NCBI GenBank assembly: GCA_030829155.1
Contig: JAURBD010000002.1
Span: forward strand, 1 to 42,328
Source: Flavobacteriaceae bacterium
GTDB taxonomy: Bacteria; Bacteroidota; Bacteroidia; Flavobacteriales; Flavobacteriaceae
Length of the DNA: 42,328 nt
Direction of reading: 5' to 3'
Shown: piece after piece, positions 23,875-33,645 of the stretch
Layout of the letters: the number at the start of each line of letters is the position of its first letter
Numbering within the stretch: the stretch's first letter is position 1
The notes under the pieces: model-generated
The model's database searches: none
Seen by the model: the letters and a program-made list of their open reading frames with translations, nothing else
Told to the model about the DNA's origin: nothing
Position numbers and translations under genes: made by a program

Positions 23875-26136
23875 ATGAAGAGCAACTTTTTATTTTTTTC
23901 GTTTACTTTATTTTTTTCTAGCTTTCTTTTTTCACAGGAGGATTCTTCAGGAGTAGTCCAACCTGGCCACAAAAACAACAATAATTTTAAACAACTTTAC
24001 GAAGAATTTTCAACTCCAAATCGCTTTAGAACAGCATCAGGAGCCCCAGGTATTGATTATTATCAGCAACAGGTAGATTATGTAATGAACATCGAGTTAG
24101 ATGACAAAAACAAAAAGTTGTATGGAGAAGAAACGATAACATACACCAATAATTCTCCCGATGATTTATCATATTTCTGGGTGCAATTGGATCAGAATAT
24201 TAGAAGGAAAGATGCACCAGCCTTGGAGAAAAACACTTCTTCTATTTCCTCTATGGAGGATGTTGAAAGCTTTGTAGATGAGACTCTCAAAGAGCCTTTT
24301 GAAGGGGGGTTTAATGTCGAATTTGTAAAAGATTCAAATGGAAAGCCTCTCCGTCACATTGTAAATCAAACTATGATGCGTGTAGATTTACCGTCTCCCT
24401 TAAAGAGTGGGCAACAATATGTATTTTCAATTAAGTGGTGGTATCACATCAACGACCATGTAATTAATCGAGATCGTTCGGGTTATGAATATTTTCCAGA
24501 AGACGATAATCGTCTTTATGTCATTGCTCAGTTTTTTCCAAGAATGGCTGTTTACAATGATGTAGAAGGGTGGCAAAATTATCAATTTTGGGGCAATGGT
24601 GAATTCGCTTTAAATTTTGGTAATTACGATGTCAGTATCACAGTTCCAGAAGATCACATTATGGAAGCAACGGGTGAATTGCAAAATCCGAAGGAAGTAC
24701 TTTCTAAAGCTGAATTACAACGTTACAGAAAGGCCTTAAATACTTTTGACAAGCCTGTACTAATCGTAAACCAAGAAGAGGTTGAGATAAAAGAAGCAAC
24801 TAAAGCTACCAAAAAAAGTACTTGGAAATTTAAGGCACAAAATGTTAGAGATTTTGGTTTTGCAACTTCAAGGAGATTCATTTGGGATATGATGGCTGTC
24901 AAAGTAGGTAATAAAAATGTTATTGCTTCATCATTGTATCCAAAAGAGGGAAATCCTTTGTGGGAAGAATATTCTACAAAAGTTGTTGCCCATACATTAG
25001 AAGTTTATTCAAAGTATACTTTTGATTATCCTTATCCAAAAGCGGTTTCTGTTCATTCCAAGAATCAAGGAATGGAGTATCCCATGATTTGTTGGAATCA
25101 TGGAAGACCCAATACAGATGGAACATACTCTGATAAAGTTAAATACGGTATGATTAGTGTTATCATTCATGAAGTAGGTCATAATTACTTCCCAATGATT
25201 GTAAATTCAGATGAGCGACAATGGGGTTGGATGGATGAAGGTCTAGATACTTTCGTACAGTATTTAACGGAACAAGAATTTGAACCAAATTATCCCTCAA
25301 GAAGAGGAGACCCATCAAAAATCATTCGATATATGTCCGGAGATCAAGACTTTATAACTCCAATCATGTCAAATCCAGAAAATGTATTTCAGCTTGGTCC
25401 TAATGCCTATGGTAAACCTGCCACTGCTCTTAATATTTTGAGAGAAACCATAATGGGTGAAGAACTTTTTGATTATGCTTTCAAAACGTATTCTCAACGA
25501 TGGATGTTCAAGCACCCTACACCAGAGGATTTTTTTAGAACAATGGAAGATGCATCAGCAGTTGATTTAGATTGGTTTTGGAGAGGATGGTTTTACTCTA
25601 CAGACGTCGTTGATATAGGAGTGAAATCTTTTAAACGATTTTATATTTCTCCGAAATCTAGTAAGGAAGTAGAGGATGTTGTTTCAGATTACGGAATGAC
25701 TTCCGACGAACTACCAAATATGGTTTTTATGATTGATGAAAATTCTGAAAAATTTTCTGAGGAACTTAAGAACAACGAGATGAATTCAGAAGTTCTTAAA
25801 AACTATCTAGAGGAGAATAAAGCTACACTTTCAGGAAAAACATTGCCTAAGTATTTCTATGAAATTGAATTTGAAAAACCTGGAGGTATTGTGATGCCAA
25901 TTATTGTCGAATATTCTTATGCAGATGGTTCAAAAGAACAGGTAACTTATCCTGTTCAAGTTTGGCGTAAAAACCCTCAATTTGTTACCAAAAGGATTGT
26001 TTCAAATAAAGAAATCGTCAAAGTAGTAATTGATCCTAAAGCCAAGACAGCTGATGTTAATCTTTCAAATAATTCATGGCCTAATGAAGAGTTGAAATCA
26101 GATTTCGATAAATTTAAGGATTCTCTAAAAGGATAG
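23875..26136 (+). CDS. M1-family zinc metallopeptidase, exported
   Basis: 753 residues with a signal peptide (ending near SSFLFSQ). The exopeptidase-type motif GMEYPMICWN corresponds to the GxMEN loop. The zinc site is HEVGHNYF, followed after exactly 18 residues by the third ligand glutamate in MDEGLDTF, so the catalytic apparatus is complete. The region before it is the beta-rich N-terminal domain. The C-terminal domain is followed by a hydrophilic tail rather than a type IX sorting domain. It is probably a periplasmic or surface aminopeptidase. It follows the DUF6702 gene by 39 bases and is the last gene of the block before tatA. Confidence 0.93.
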   Translation: MKSNFLFFSFTLFFSSFLFSQEDSSGVVQPGHKNNNNFKQLYEEFSTPNRFRTASGAPGIDYYQQQVDYVMNIELDDKNKKLYGEETITYTNNSPDDLSYFWVQLDQNIRRKDAPALEKNTSSISSMEDVESFVDETLKEPFEGGFNVEFVKDSNGKPLRHIVNQTMMRVDLPSPLKSGQQYVFSIKWWYHINDHVINRDRSGYEYFPEDDNRLYVIAQFFPRMAVYNDVEGWQNYQFWGNGEFALNFGNYDVSITVPEDHIMEATGELQNPKEVLSKAELQRYRKALNTFDKPVLIVNQEEVEIKEATKATKKSTWKFKAQNVRDFGFATSRRFIWDMMAVKVGNKNVIASSLYPKEGNPLWEEYSTKVVAHTLEVYSKYTFDYPYPKAVSVHSKNQGMEYPMICWNHGRPNTDGTYSDKVKYGMISVIIHEVGHNYFPMIVNSDERQWGWMDEGLDTFVQYLTEQEFEPNYPSRRGDPSKIIRYMSGDQDFITPIMSNPENVFQLGPNAYGKPATALNILRETIMGEELFDYAFKTYSQRWMFKHPTPEDFFRTMEDASAVDLDWFWRGWFYSTDVVDIGVKSFKRFYISPKSSKEVEDVVSDYGMTSDELPNMVFMIDENSEKFSEELKNNEMNSEVLKNYLEENKATLSGKTLPKYFYEIEFEKPGGIVMPIIVEYSYADGSKEQVTYPVQVWRKNPQFVTKRIVSNKEIVKVVIDPKAKTADVNLSNNSWPNEELKSDFDKFKDSLKG

Positions 26137-26204
26137 GTATTACATAAAAGAATGAAATAAATTTAGCTGTATTTTATTTGAAATGTATATTTGTAAAAAA
26201 AAAC

Positions 26205-26474
26205 ATGTTCACATTCATTAGCGGAGCGGAGATCGTTTTTATATTTTTTATCATACTGTTGATATTTGGAGCAGATAAAATCCCTTCGATTGCAAGAGGA
26301 TTAGCTAAAGGTATGACACAAGTTCGTAATGCTACTAACGAGATAAAGACTGAGATTCAAAAATCTACAGACATTGATCCATCAAAATCCATAACTTCGG
26401 AGTTTACCAAAGAAATAGATCAAGTTAAAGAAGATTTCGACAAAATTTCAGGTTCAATAAAAAGAAAACTTTAA
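26205..26474 (+). CDS. tatA: Sec-independent translocase protein TatA/TatB-type
   Basis: 89 residues from the ATG at 26205; a TTG at 26178 would add nine residues unlike the family. A single N-terminal membrane helix (FISGAEIVFIFFIILLIFGADKIP) is followed by the amphipathic helix IARGLAKGMTQVRNATNEIK and an acidic tail. It forms part of the twin-arginine pore for folded proteins. No tatC is in the window. The stop overlaps the end of the convergent O-methyltransferase gene by 4 bases. Confidence 0.92.
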   Translation: MFTFISGAEIVFIFFIILLIFGADKIPSIARGLAKGMTQVRNATNEIKTEIQKSTDIDPSKSITSEFTKEIDQVKEDFDKISGSIKRKL

Positions 26475-27112
26475 CAAACCCTAGTTAGTGTTAAACCGTC
26501 TCGAAGAGGGAGTAATACACTTTCTACTCGAGGATCATTAGCAAGTAATTTATTGAATTTTTGAAGCACTTGTGTGTCTTTGTCTTTGGGATCAACTTGT
26601 TGAGTAACTTTTCCACTCCAGAGAACATTATCCGATAAAATTAATCCTCCAGGACGTGTTTTTGGTAGAACCAATTCAAAATAATTTAGATAATTAGATT
26701 TATCAGCATCCAAAAAAACAAGGTCGTATTCATTTTTTAAATCAGGAATAAGATCTATTGCATTACCAAGGTGCTGATGAATTTGTTTTCCAAAACCAGA
26801 ACGATCAAAATATTTTCGTTGAAAATCCACCAATTCCTCATTTTTATCAATGGTGTCAATTTCTCCTTTATCTGCTAAACCTTCTGCCAAGCATAGTGTT
26901 GCGTATCCTGTGTAGGTTCCAATTTCTAGAATTCTTTCAGGAGAAATAAGTTTTGATAACATACTTAAAAATCGTCCTTGTAATGTTCCACTAAGCATTC
27001 TTGGCAATAATACTTTTTGATGAGTTTCGCGAGCTAAATCAGTTAAAATTTCAGGCTCTTTTTGTGAATTATTAGTAACATAATCAGCTAATTTTTCGCT
27101 TATAAATTCCAT
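26471..27112 (-). CDS. SAM-dependent O-methyltransferase (catechol/caffeoyl-CoA type)
   Basis: A 213-residue class I methyltransferase of the OMT-3 family. Motif I is ILEIGTYTGYATLCLAEGL (about residues 79-97), and the metal- and cofactor-binding stretches are DTIDKNEELV and DLVFLDADKSNYLNYF, with LSDNVLWSGKV after them. The family methylates small aromatic hydroxyls in the cytoplasm; the substrate is unknown. Its start codon is adjacent to the stop of the flavin reductase gene upstream, so the two are co-transcribed. Confidence 0.92.
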   Translation of the reverse strand: MEFISEKLADYVTNNSQKEPEILTDLARETHQKVLLPRMLSGTLQGRFLSMLSKLISPERILEIGTYTGYATLCLAEGLADKGEIDTIDKNEELVDFQRKYFDRSGFGKQIHQHLGNAIDLIPDLKNEYDLVFLDADKSNYLNYFELVLPKTRPGGLILSDNVLWSGKVTQQVDPKDKDTQVLQKFNKLLANDPRVESVLLPLRDGLTLTRVC

Positions 27113-27739
27113 TTATTTTGCTTTAATTTTTGGACGGGCATACGTAAATCGTTCAATTAATTTTGGGATTGCATAACCATCAAGACCATTTATTGCAACC
27201 ACACCACCTTTATCTAATTGTACCCAACCATCTTCAAGGAGCATCTCTTCTTCGATAAATATATGTTCTATTTGACCAATAATTATCGAAGTATCATTCT
27301 CTTTGATTTGGTATTCATTAAGGTATCGACAACCTAATTGTAATGGGGCATTCTTCACAAAAGGAGCTTTTATTTCTTCTTTGTACTCTTCCATCAAAGA
27401 AGTTTGATCAAACTCTGAAATTTCTTCTGGGTATTTGGCTGATGTATGATGTGCATCTTCTATTTGGCTTTGATGGATGTGATTGATTGTAAAGAAACCA
27501 TTTTTTTTCATGTTCTGATGCGAATGTCTCGGGACTGTTGTTGGGCGAAGAATAAAACCAATTAATGGAGGATTACTTCCCAGGTGAACAACTGAATTGA
27601 AGACCGCAAGATTTGTCTTTCCATTTTCAGACTGTGTACCGATTAAATTTGCCGATTTATATCCCGTACAACTGTTAATCATGTTCAATCTATAAATTGA
27701 TGACATTTGATCTATATCCTCTCTTGAGAAATGCTTCAT
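27113..27739 (-). CDS. Flavin reductase family protein (FMN-binding split barrel)
   Basis: 208 residues with the flavin-reductase-like plan: NMINSCTGYKSANLIGTQSENGKTNLAVFNSVVHLGSNPPLIGFI in the N-terminal half (FMN site), HSHQNMKKNGFFTINHI, and a C-terminal VAINGLDGYAIP. Members reduce FMN with NAD(P)H or act as FMN enzymes. The partner is unknown. It is directly upstream (zero gap) of the O-methyltransferase gene. Confidence 0.85.
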   Translation of the reverse strand: MKHFSREDIDQMSSIYRLNMINSCTGYKSANLIGTQSENGKTNLAVFNSVVHLGSNPPLIGFILRPTTVPRHSHQNMKKNGFFTINHIHQSQIEDAHHTSAKYPEEISEFDQTSLMEEYKEEIKAPFVKNAPLQLGCRYLNEYQIKENDTSIIIGQIEHIFIEEEMLLEDGWVQLDKGGVVAINGLDGYAIPKLIERFTYARPKIKAK

Positions 27740-27790
27740 TTTTTTGAATTAAATATAAGGGTTGCAAAGTGTTTTTTAAAAAGAAAAATT

Positions 27791-28006
27791 TTAACTATTA
27801 TTTTTGTCTTCCTCTTTCATGATTTGAAATAATAAAAAACCAACTCCTAGAAGAAGACAGATTAAGTATATTAAGTGCTTGTGTATTTCAATTCCTTTAA
27901 AAGAACCGTTCAACACATATTTATCAATGACGCTAATAAAGCTAAAAAGGAAAGCTAGAATAAAAATAGGTCTGTGCTTATTGAAGAAGCTTTTCATAGA
28001 AAACAA
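27791..28006 (-). CDS. Small membrane protein, unknown function
   Basis: 71 residues with two hydrophobic segments (about residues 14-25 and 43-62) separated by a short loop, and a charged KEEDKNNS tail. The Bacteroidota base composition and clean start at 28006 support coding. I do not recognise the family. It lies 51 bases upstream of the flavin reductase gene on the same strand and might be the first gene of that unit. Confidence 0.6.
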   Translation of the reverse strand: MFSMKSFFNKHRPIFILAFLFSFISVIDKYVLNGSFKGIEIHKHLIYLICLLLGVGFLLFQIMKEEDKNNS

Positions 28007-28101
28007 TTTGATTATTATGATGTAAAATACAAAAGATTAACTAAAAATTTTATTTATAAATAATTAATAATTATAGTGAATAATTGTTTTATTTTTACAA
28101 T

Positions 28102-29106
28102 ATGTATTTTGTAAGAGTAAAAGCTATTATTTGTTTTTTCATGTGTGTTCTTCAGTTTACTGTAAGTTGCACAGCACCTGTATTTGAAATTCCAAAAAAA
28201 TCAGATCAATTTGCGGATTGGGAAAATGAGGGGAAGATAAACGCATCCTTCATTGCTTCAGGTCGATCAGTTGCTTCTACAAGTAATACTGGATCTCCAT
28301 CACTATCAGTAAGTTACATTGCAACTGCACCTAATGTTGATTCTGTTTTATGGCAATTTCCTGGAGGAAACCCAGCTTCTTCAACTTTGGTTCAACAAGA
28401 CGTAACTTATTCAAATTTTGGAACTTATGATGTTGGCCTCAGGGTTTCGAACTTAGATGACACCGATTACAGATTTTTGGAAAATTATGTTAGCTTATAT
28501 TACAAAGACGACTGGTCCTTTGGTGCAGACAGTTGGTCAGTTACGGGAACAACCGCTATCACAGATTTTGTTCCCTTTGTAGATGCAAGTGGATCATCAT
28601 GGATTTACGTACCGCATACAATCGAAAATGAAGCGAAATGCGTAAAGTCATTTACGGGTTTCCCATCCAATAATCTCAATTTAGAATTTGAATATAAGCT
28701 TGAACGTATTCCAAACTTATATTTAGCGACTAATTACCAGGTTAGTTCTACATCAATTACCGTTTCTGGAACAACAGAAACAACAACCTTTACCTTGTCT
28801 AATTTAGTTAGTCCAACGCAATATGTAGAAGCAGATTCCTCACCCACTCCTACCAAATTTTCCTCTCCAACAACTTATCCTGGTCAAAGACGCTTGACTT
28901 TAAACTATAATAACATTCCTATTTGGACAACCTCTAAAATGACAGAGGGAATTTTTAGAAGGGTGAAATTATCGTTACCCTCACTTGAAAACTTTAATTT
29001 AAGTTATCAGATTTCGGCAAACACCAAAAACGCATCTGGTGTTATTGAATATCCATTCCAAACAGATATAAGAAACATTACCATTAAATTGGATAACTCT
29101 AAATAA
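28102..29106 (+). CDS. PKD-like domain surface lipoprotein, unknown function
   Basis: 334 residues from the ATG at 28102; a TTG at 28084 is less likely. A lipoprotein signal ends at FTVSC (C23), so the protein is probably outer-membrane anchored. A PKD-like domain follows (about residues 70-135), with SVLWQFPGGNPASST, the turn SNFGTYDVGLRVSN, and the beta-rich remainder containing a jelly-roll-like stretch. Such proteins often bind glycans or organise surface complexes. There is no associated SusC/SusD pair in the window. Its end is 9 bases from the convergent oxidase gene. Confidence 0.72.
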   Translation: MYFVRVKAIICFFMCVLQFTVSCTAPVFEIPKKSDQFADWENEGKINASFIASGRSVASTSNTGSPSLSVSYIATAPNVDSVLWQFPGGNPASSTLVQQDVTYSNFGTYDVGLRVSNLDDTDYRFLENYVSLYYKDDWSFGADSWSVTGTTAITDFVPFVDASGSSWIYVPHTIENEAKCVKSFTGFPSNNLNLEFEYKLERIPNLYLATNYQVSSTSITVSGTTETTTFTLSNLVSPTQYVEADSSPTPTKFSSPTTYPGQRRLTLNYNNIPIWTTSKMTEGIFRRVKLSLPSLENFNLSYQISANTKNASGVIEYPFQTDIRNITIKLDNSK

Positions 29107-29115
29107 TTTGTTTTT

Positions 29116-30501
29116 TTAAATTATCCGCCTGGGATTAAGAATATTTTGAGGGTCAAATGTTTTTTTAAGAGTTTTCATCATTTCTATTTCTTCATCAGAT
29201 CTGCTTGTAAATAGGTACTCTTTTTTGTGTAAACCGATTCCGTGCTCTGCAGATACAGATCCCCCAATTTCTTTCAGGGGTTTATAAATAATAAAATTAA
29301 TTGCATCAATTATTTCAGGATTATTTTCTTTTTTTCCAATAATAAAATGAATGTTGCCGTCTGCAACATGGCCGAATGGAAAAATACATTCAACAAAAGG
29401 AAGTTTTTCAAGTTCAAAAATCATCTGGTCTACGAGTTCCCCAATAAGTGGAATAGGAATACTGATATCAAAATGTTGATCATAATTTGCCTGCGCTGCC
29501 AAAATAGAAACATCTTCCCTGATTTGCCAAATTGAATTCAATTCTCGCTCAGATTGGGCCATAACACCATCTTCAATCAATTCTGCTTCAAGTGCTTGTC
29601 CAATAAGGTTTTCGAGGCGTTTATAATCGTACTCTGCTTGGCTTCCTAAACTTTCAATAAATACATAATAATTGTATTCTTGGGCTATGGGAGCTATTAG
29701 ATGGGAGGGTTCGGAAGTCATCGCTTTAAAGGTTCTTTTCCACATCAATTCAAAACCACTTAATGTTCCCGCAAGATTTTGTTCTAAAAATTTCAACAGA
29801 TTAACTACATTTTCATATTTTTCGATTCCAACAATAGCAGAGGAACGACTGGTCGGAGCCTCACAAAGTCTCAAAATAACTTTAGTTACAACCCCAAGGG
29901 TTCCCTCTGATCCAATAAATAATTGTTTTAAGTCATAACCCGAATTATCTTTTATAATTTTTTTAAGGGAAGAAATTATCGTTCCGTCTGAAAGCACTGC
30001 TTCAACACCGAGAACCATTTGGCGTGTCATACCATATTTAAAAACTCTAAGGCCACCAGCATTAGTGGATATAACACCTCCAATTTGAGCAGAACCTTTT
30101 GCCCCAAAACTCATTGGGAGTAAAAGATTTTCTGCTTTTGTTGCATCAATAAGATTTTCCAAAATTGCACCAGCTTGAGCCGTTATAGTTCTACTTTGAC
30201 TATCAATTTCTTCAATTGAATTCATTTTATCTAAAGCTATGACCAACTGATGTTTTTGTGTTTCGGTTCCTCCAACAAGATTAGTAACTCCTCCATGAAT
30301 AATCACTTCTTGTTTGTTACGATGACAAAGCATCATAATTTCCGAAACTTCTTCAGTGGTTTTTGGATAAACAACAGCTAATGCCTCAAGAGGAATGTCC
30401 GTTTTCCAAATGTGAGTAAAACGATTTTTTTCTGCACCTGAATGAAGAATATTATTTACACCAACAATGTTGATTAAGCTTTCGATTAAATTTTGATTCA
30501 T
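29116..30501 (-). CDS. FAD-binding oxidase/dehydrogenase, GlcD/D-lactate dehydrogenase family
   Basis: 461 residues of the VAO-type FAD_binding_4 / FAD-oxidase_C family. The FAD-binding loop is VIIHGGVTNLVGG (about residues 72-84), then GAKGSAQIGGVISTNAGGLRV and FIGSEGTLGVVTKV. The C-terminal domain contains FGHVADGNIHFIIG and SAEHGIGLHKKEYL, which hold the metal- or substrate-binding histidines. It oxidises a 2-hydroxy acid (D-lactate, glycolate or 2-hydroxyglutarate are candidates). It is the last gene of an ald-scoA-scoB-oxidase operon, 9 bases after scoB, so an organic-acid catabolic role is likely. Confidence 0.87.
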   Translation of the reverse strand: MNQNLIESLINIVGVNNILHSGAEKNRFTHIWKTDIPLEALAVVYPKTTEEVSEIMMLCHRNKQEVIIHGGVTNLVGGTETQKHQLVIALDKMNSIEEIDSQSRTITAQAGAILENLIDATKAENLLLPMSFGAKGSAQIGGVISTNAGGLRVFKYGMTRQMVLGVEAVLSDGTIISSLKKIIKDNSGYDLKQLFIGSEGTLGVVTKVILRLCEAPTSRSSAIVGIEKYENVVNLLKFLEQNLAGTLSGFELMWKRTFKAMTSEPSHLIAPIAQEYNYYVFIESLGSQAEYDYKRLENLIGQALEAELIEDGVMAQSERELNSIWQIREDVSILAAQANYDQHFDISIPIPLIGELVDQMIFELEKLPFVECIFPFGHVADGNIHFIIGKKENNPEIIDAINFIIYKPLKEIGGSVSAEHGIGLHKKEYLFTSRSDEEIEMMKTLKKTFDPQNILNPRRII

Positions 30502-30510
30502 TAGTTATAA

Positions 30511-31167
30511 TTAAAAAGACATTTCACGAATCTCTTCTCCAAGAGTAAGATCTCCTTCTGTTGCTTGGATTATTTCTTCAATACTTACTCCAGGAGCGGT
30601 TTCACGCAAAATAAATCCATTTGGCCCAATATCTAAAACCGCTAGTTCAGTAACAATTTTTTTAACACAATTCACTCCAGTTAATGGAAGTGTACACTTT
30701 TTTAACAATTTGGATATTCCTTTTCTGTTGGTGTGCATCATTGCAACAATTATATTTTCAGCTGAGGCAACCAAGTCCATCGCACCTCCCATTCCTTTAA
30801 CCATTTTACCTGGAATTTTCCAATTTGCGATGTCACCAGTTTGAGACACTTCCATTGCACCGAGAACAGTAAGGTCAATGTGCTTACCTCGAATCATTGC
30901 AAAACTGATTGACGAATCGAAAAATGAAGCACCTAAAAGCGTCGTTATTGTCTGTTTTCCAGCATTGATCAAATCAGCATCTTCCTCTCCTTCAAGAGGG
31001 AAAGGTCCCATGCCTAAAACCCCATTTTCACTCTGGAATTCAACATTAATATCTTTTGGAATATAATTGGCTACAAGGGTTGGGATTCCGATTCCCAAAT
31101 TCACAAAATATCCATTTTTTAATTCTTGAGCTATCCGTTGAGCAATTCTGTTTTTATCTAGGGGCAT
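30511..31167 (-). CDS. scoB: 3-oxoacid CoA-transferase, subunit B
   Basis: 218 residues. The catalytic glutamate lies in the motif VEFQSENGVLGMGPFP (about residues 40-55), and GAMEVSQTGDIANW and IVAMMHTNRKG are family-typical. With subunit A it moves CoA from succinyl-CoA to a 3-oxoacid such as acetoacetate. The gene begins 4 bases after scoA and ends 9 bases before the oxidase gene. Both subunits are complete. Confidence 0.93.
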   Translation of the reverse strand: MPLDKNRIAQRIAQELKNGYFVNLGIGIPTLVANYIPKDINVEFQSENGVLGMGPFPLEGEEDADLINAGKQTITTLLGASFFDSSISFAMIRGKHIDLTVLGAMEVSQTGDIANWKIPGKMVKGMGGAMDLVASAENIIVAMMHTNRKGISKLLKKCTLPLTGVNCVKKIVTELAVLDIGPNGFILRETAPGVSIEEIIQATEGDLTLGEEIREMSF

Positions 31168-31171
31168 AATT

Positions 31172-31873
31172 TTATGTTTTGTGTCGAACTGTGGGTTGTT
31201 CTATTCTTTTTTCATAATTAGTTCCTTCAAATATTCGTTGAACAAAAATACCCGGAACTTGAACTTCATTGGGATCTATATTTCCTACAGCAACCAATTC
31301 TTCTACTTCAGCAACGGTAATTTTAGCTGCACCACACATTATGGGGTTAAAATTACGAGCACTACCCTTAAAAATTAAATTTCCAGCTTCGTCCCCTTTC
31401 CATGCTTTAATAAATCCAAAATCAGCTTTAAATGCATTTTCTAACACATGCATTTTCCCATTAAATTCACGTACTTCTTTTCCTTGAGCAATTTCTGTCC
31501 CAAAACCTGCTGGAGTGAAGAAAGCAGGGATGCCTGCTTGAGCTGCTCTAGCACGTTCTGCTAAAGTACCCTGAGGTATGAGCTCTACATCTAATTCGCC
31601 ACTGAGCATTTGACGTTCAAATTCTTCATTTTCTCCTACATAAGAAGCAATCATTTTTTTAATCTGTTTTTGCTGAAGCAATAGACCTAAACCAAAATCA
31701 TCTACACCTGCATTGTTTGAAATACAACATAAATTTGTTATTTTAAGTCGAACCAGTTCAGCAATAGCATTTTCTGGAATTCCACATAAACCAAAGCCTC
31801 CTAACAAAAGGGTCATATTGTTCTGTATTCCCTCTAGAGCCTCCGATACATTAGGTACACTTTTATTAATCAT
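31172..31873 (-). CDS. scoA: 3-oxoacid CoA-transferase, subunit A
   Basis: 233 residues with the glycine-rich CoA loop LLLGGFGLCGIPENAI (about residues 20-35), CCISNNAGVDDFGLGLLL, and ELIPQGTLAERARAAQAGIPAFFTPAGFGT, all hallmarks of subunit A. It lies 12 bases downstream of the alanine dehydrogenase reading frame, which carries a premature stop. Ribosome-coupled expression of this gene could therefore be reduced even though its own sequence is intact. Confidence 0.93.
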   Translation of the reverse strand: MINKSVPNVSEALEGIQNNMTLLLGGFGLCGIPENAIAELVRLKITNLCCISNNAGVDDFGLGLLLQQKQIKKMIASYVGENEEFERQMLSGELDVELIPQGTLAERARAAQAGIPAFFTPAGFGTEIAQGKEVREFNGKMHVLENAFKADFGFIKAWKGDEAGNLIFKGSARNFNPIMCGAAKITVAEVEELVAVGNIDPNEVQVPGIFVQRIFEGTNYEKRIEQPTVRHKT

Positions 31874-31885
31874 CCAGTAATTTAA

Positions 31886-33001
31886 TTAAACTAAAACAGT
31901 TTCTAACATCTGATGCGGAAGGTTGAACGCATTTGCAATTGGTTCATATACAATTTGACCATTAATTATGTTAAGCCCTTTTGCTAACCCTTCATTAGCT
32001 TTGCATGCTTTTTTCCATCCCTTGGCTGCAATAACTCTGGCATATGGAAGAGTTACATTGTTTAGAGCCTGTGTTGAGGTAATAGGGACAGCCCCTGGAA
32101 TATTTGCTACACAATAGTGTAAAATACCATCTTCTATAAAGGTAGGATTTTCATGAGTAGTTGGAACACAAGTTTCAAAACATCCCCCTTGATCAACAGC
32201 TACGTCGACAAGAACAGTACCTTTGGTCATTTCTCCAAGCATCTCTTTGGTAATTAATTTTGGAGCTTTAGCCCCTGGGATTAAGATTGCTCCAATAATT
32301 AAGTCAGCTGTTTTGATAAGTCCTCGGATTGTGTCTTCAGATGAATAAAGAGGAGTTACATTTGGGGGAAGAATTTCAGATAAATATCTAAGTCGATCCA
32401 TGTCGATGTCCAAAATTGTTACTTCTGCTCCTAGTCAAGCAGCCATTTTAGCTGCTTCAGTTCCAACTACCCCCCCTCCAAGGATAACAACCTTTGCTGG
32501 CGGAACTCCGGGCACCCCTCCCAATAAAACACCTTTTCCATGTTGAGGTTTTTCTAGATACTTAGCACCTTGTTGAACAGACATTCGACCAGCTACTTCA
32601 GACATTGGTATTAATAAAGGAAGTCTTTTTAGTTGGTCTTCTACCGTTTCATAGGAAATACAAATTGCTTTGCGTGCTTGCATGCCTACTGTTAATTCCT
32701 CGGAAGAAGCAAAGTGAAAATAAGTAAATATAATTTGTTCTTCACGGATCAGATTATATTCACTAGATAAAGGTTCTTTTACTTTTACGATCATTTCACT
32801 TTTTGCGTAAACAGCTGCTGAATCAGTTAGTATTTTAGCTCCTACATTAAGGTATTCTTGATCTGTAAAACCACTGCCTAGACCTGCTGAGCGTTCAACA
32901 TAAACTGTATTAAGATCTTTTATCAATTCTGACACACTAGAAGGAGTTAGACCAACTCTATTTTCATTGTTTTTAATTTCTTTGACTACACCTATTATCA
33001 T
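31886..33001 (-). pseudogene. ald: Alanine dehydrogenase, interrupted by one in-frame TGA
   Basis: The frame from ATG 33001 to the stop at 31886 covers 372 codons and reads as a full-length alanine dehydrogenase, except for TGA at 32435-32437 (codon 189). The sequence around it is AAKMAA-stop-LGAEVTILD; the family has a glycine there, and GGA to TGA is a single change. Both halves are well preserved: N-terminal VGLTPSSV and ERSAGLGSGF, the NAD-fold GGGVVGTEAAKMA, then GAILIPGAKAPKLI and DVAVDQGGCFET. The enzyme would deaminate L-alanine to pyruvate. The stop falls between NAD-binding elements, so neither half should be active. A sequencing error cannot be excluded. It heads the sco/oxidase operon. 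Confidence 0.85.
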
Positions 33002-33179
33002 AATTGTGATATGTAAATTTTTAATAAATGTACTTATTTTTTTGAATCTAAAATACTTTTAAACTACTGATTTTAAGGGTCTAATTGTAGGTTTAAACTT
33101 TGGGTTTATTTTCCCAAAATCTTGGATGGAAAACCTTTGTTTTTATTGGTCTAAGCTTTTAAAAAAAGTATCTTTGAGC

Positions 33180-33407
33180 ATGGCATTAACAAATAACGAC
33201 ATCTTTAAAAAACTTCGTGTAGCTCATAAGCTGAAAGACGTTGATATTATAGAAATATGTAAATTGGTTGACTTTAAAGTATCAAAGGGAGAGTTAGGCG
33301 CATTCTTTAGAAATGAAAATCACCCAAAGTATATGGAATGCGGCGATCAAATACTTAGAAATTTTTTAAATGGATTAGTAATTCATTTAAGAGGCCCTAA
33401 AAAGTGA
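33180..33407 (+). CDS. DUF1456 (YehS-like) protein, single repeat
   Basis: 75 residues from the ATG at 33180; the frame is open upstream to 33126, but that part is not family-like. It has one DUF1456 unit: MALTNNDIFKKLRVAHKLKDVDIIEI, then FFRNENHPKYMECGDQILRNFLNGL. E. coli YehS carries two such units, so this is a one-repeat version. Function is unknown. It diverges from the alanine dehydrogenase operon across 178 bases. Confidence 0.75.
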   Translation: MALTNNDIFKKLRVAHKLKDVDIIEICKLVDFKVSKGELGAFFRNENHPKYMECGDQILRNFLNGLVIHLRGPKK

Positions 33408-33645
33408 TTATTCTTTTAATAAAACTAAAATATATATTAAAGCAATGTTAAGTATACTTTATTAACAAGGCAAAATTTATTGATTTTTACATTTACCCTC
33501 TCCAATATTTATTATTGAATAGTTTTTTTTATTCGAAATTATCACATTGACAATTCTTTCTCGAAAATTAAATAGGGACTTATGTATAATCTTACTCGAT
33601 TGTATTTTTGTTGTGAAATAATATTTAATCCATAATCCCAAGACA

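Noticed and set aside
32435..32437. Reading the alanine dehydrogenase TGA as selenocysteine
   Set aside because: The family has glycine there, not cysteine, and I see no SECIS-like hairpin just downstream. A plain nonsense change is simpler.
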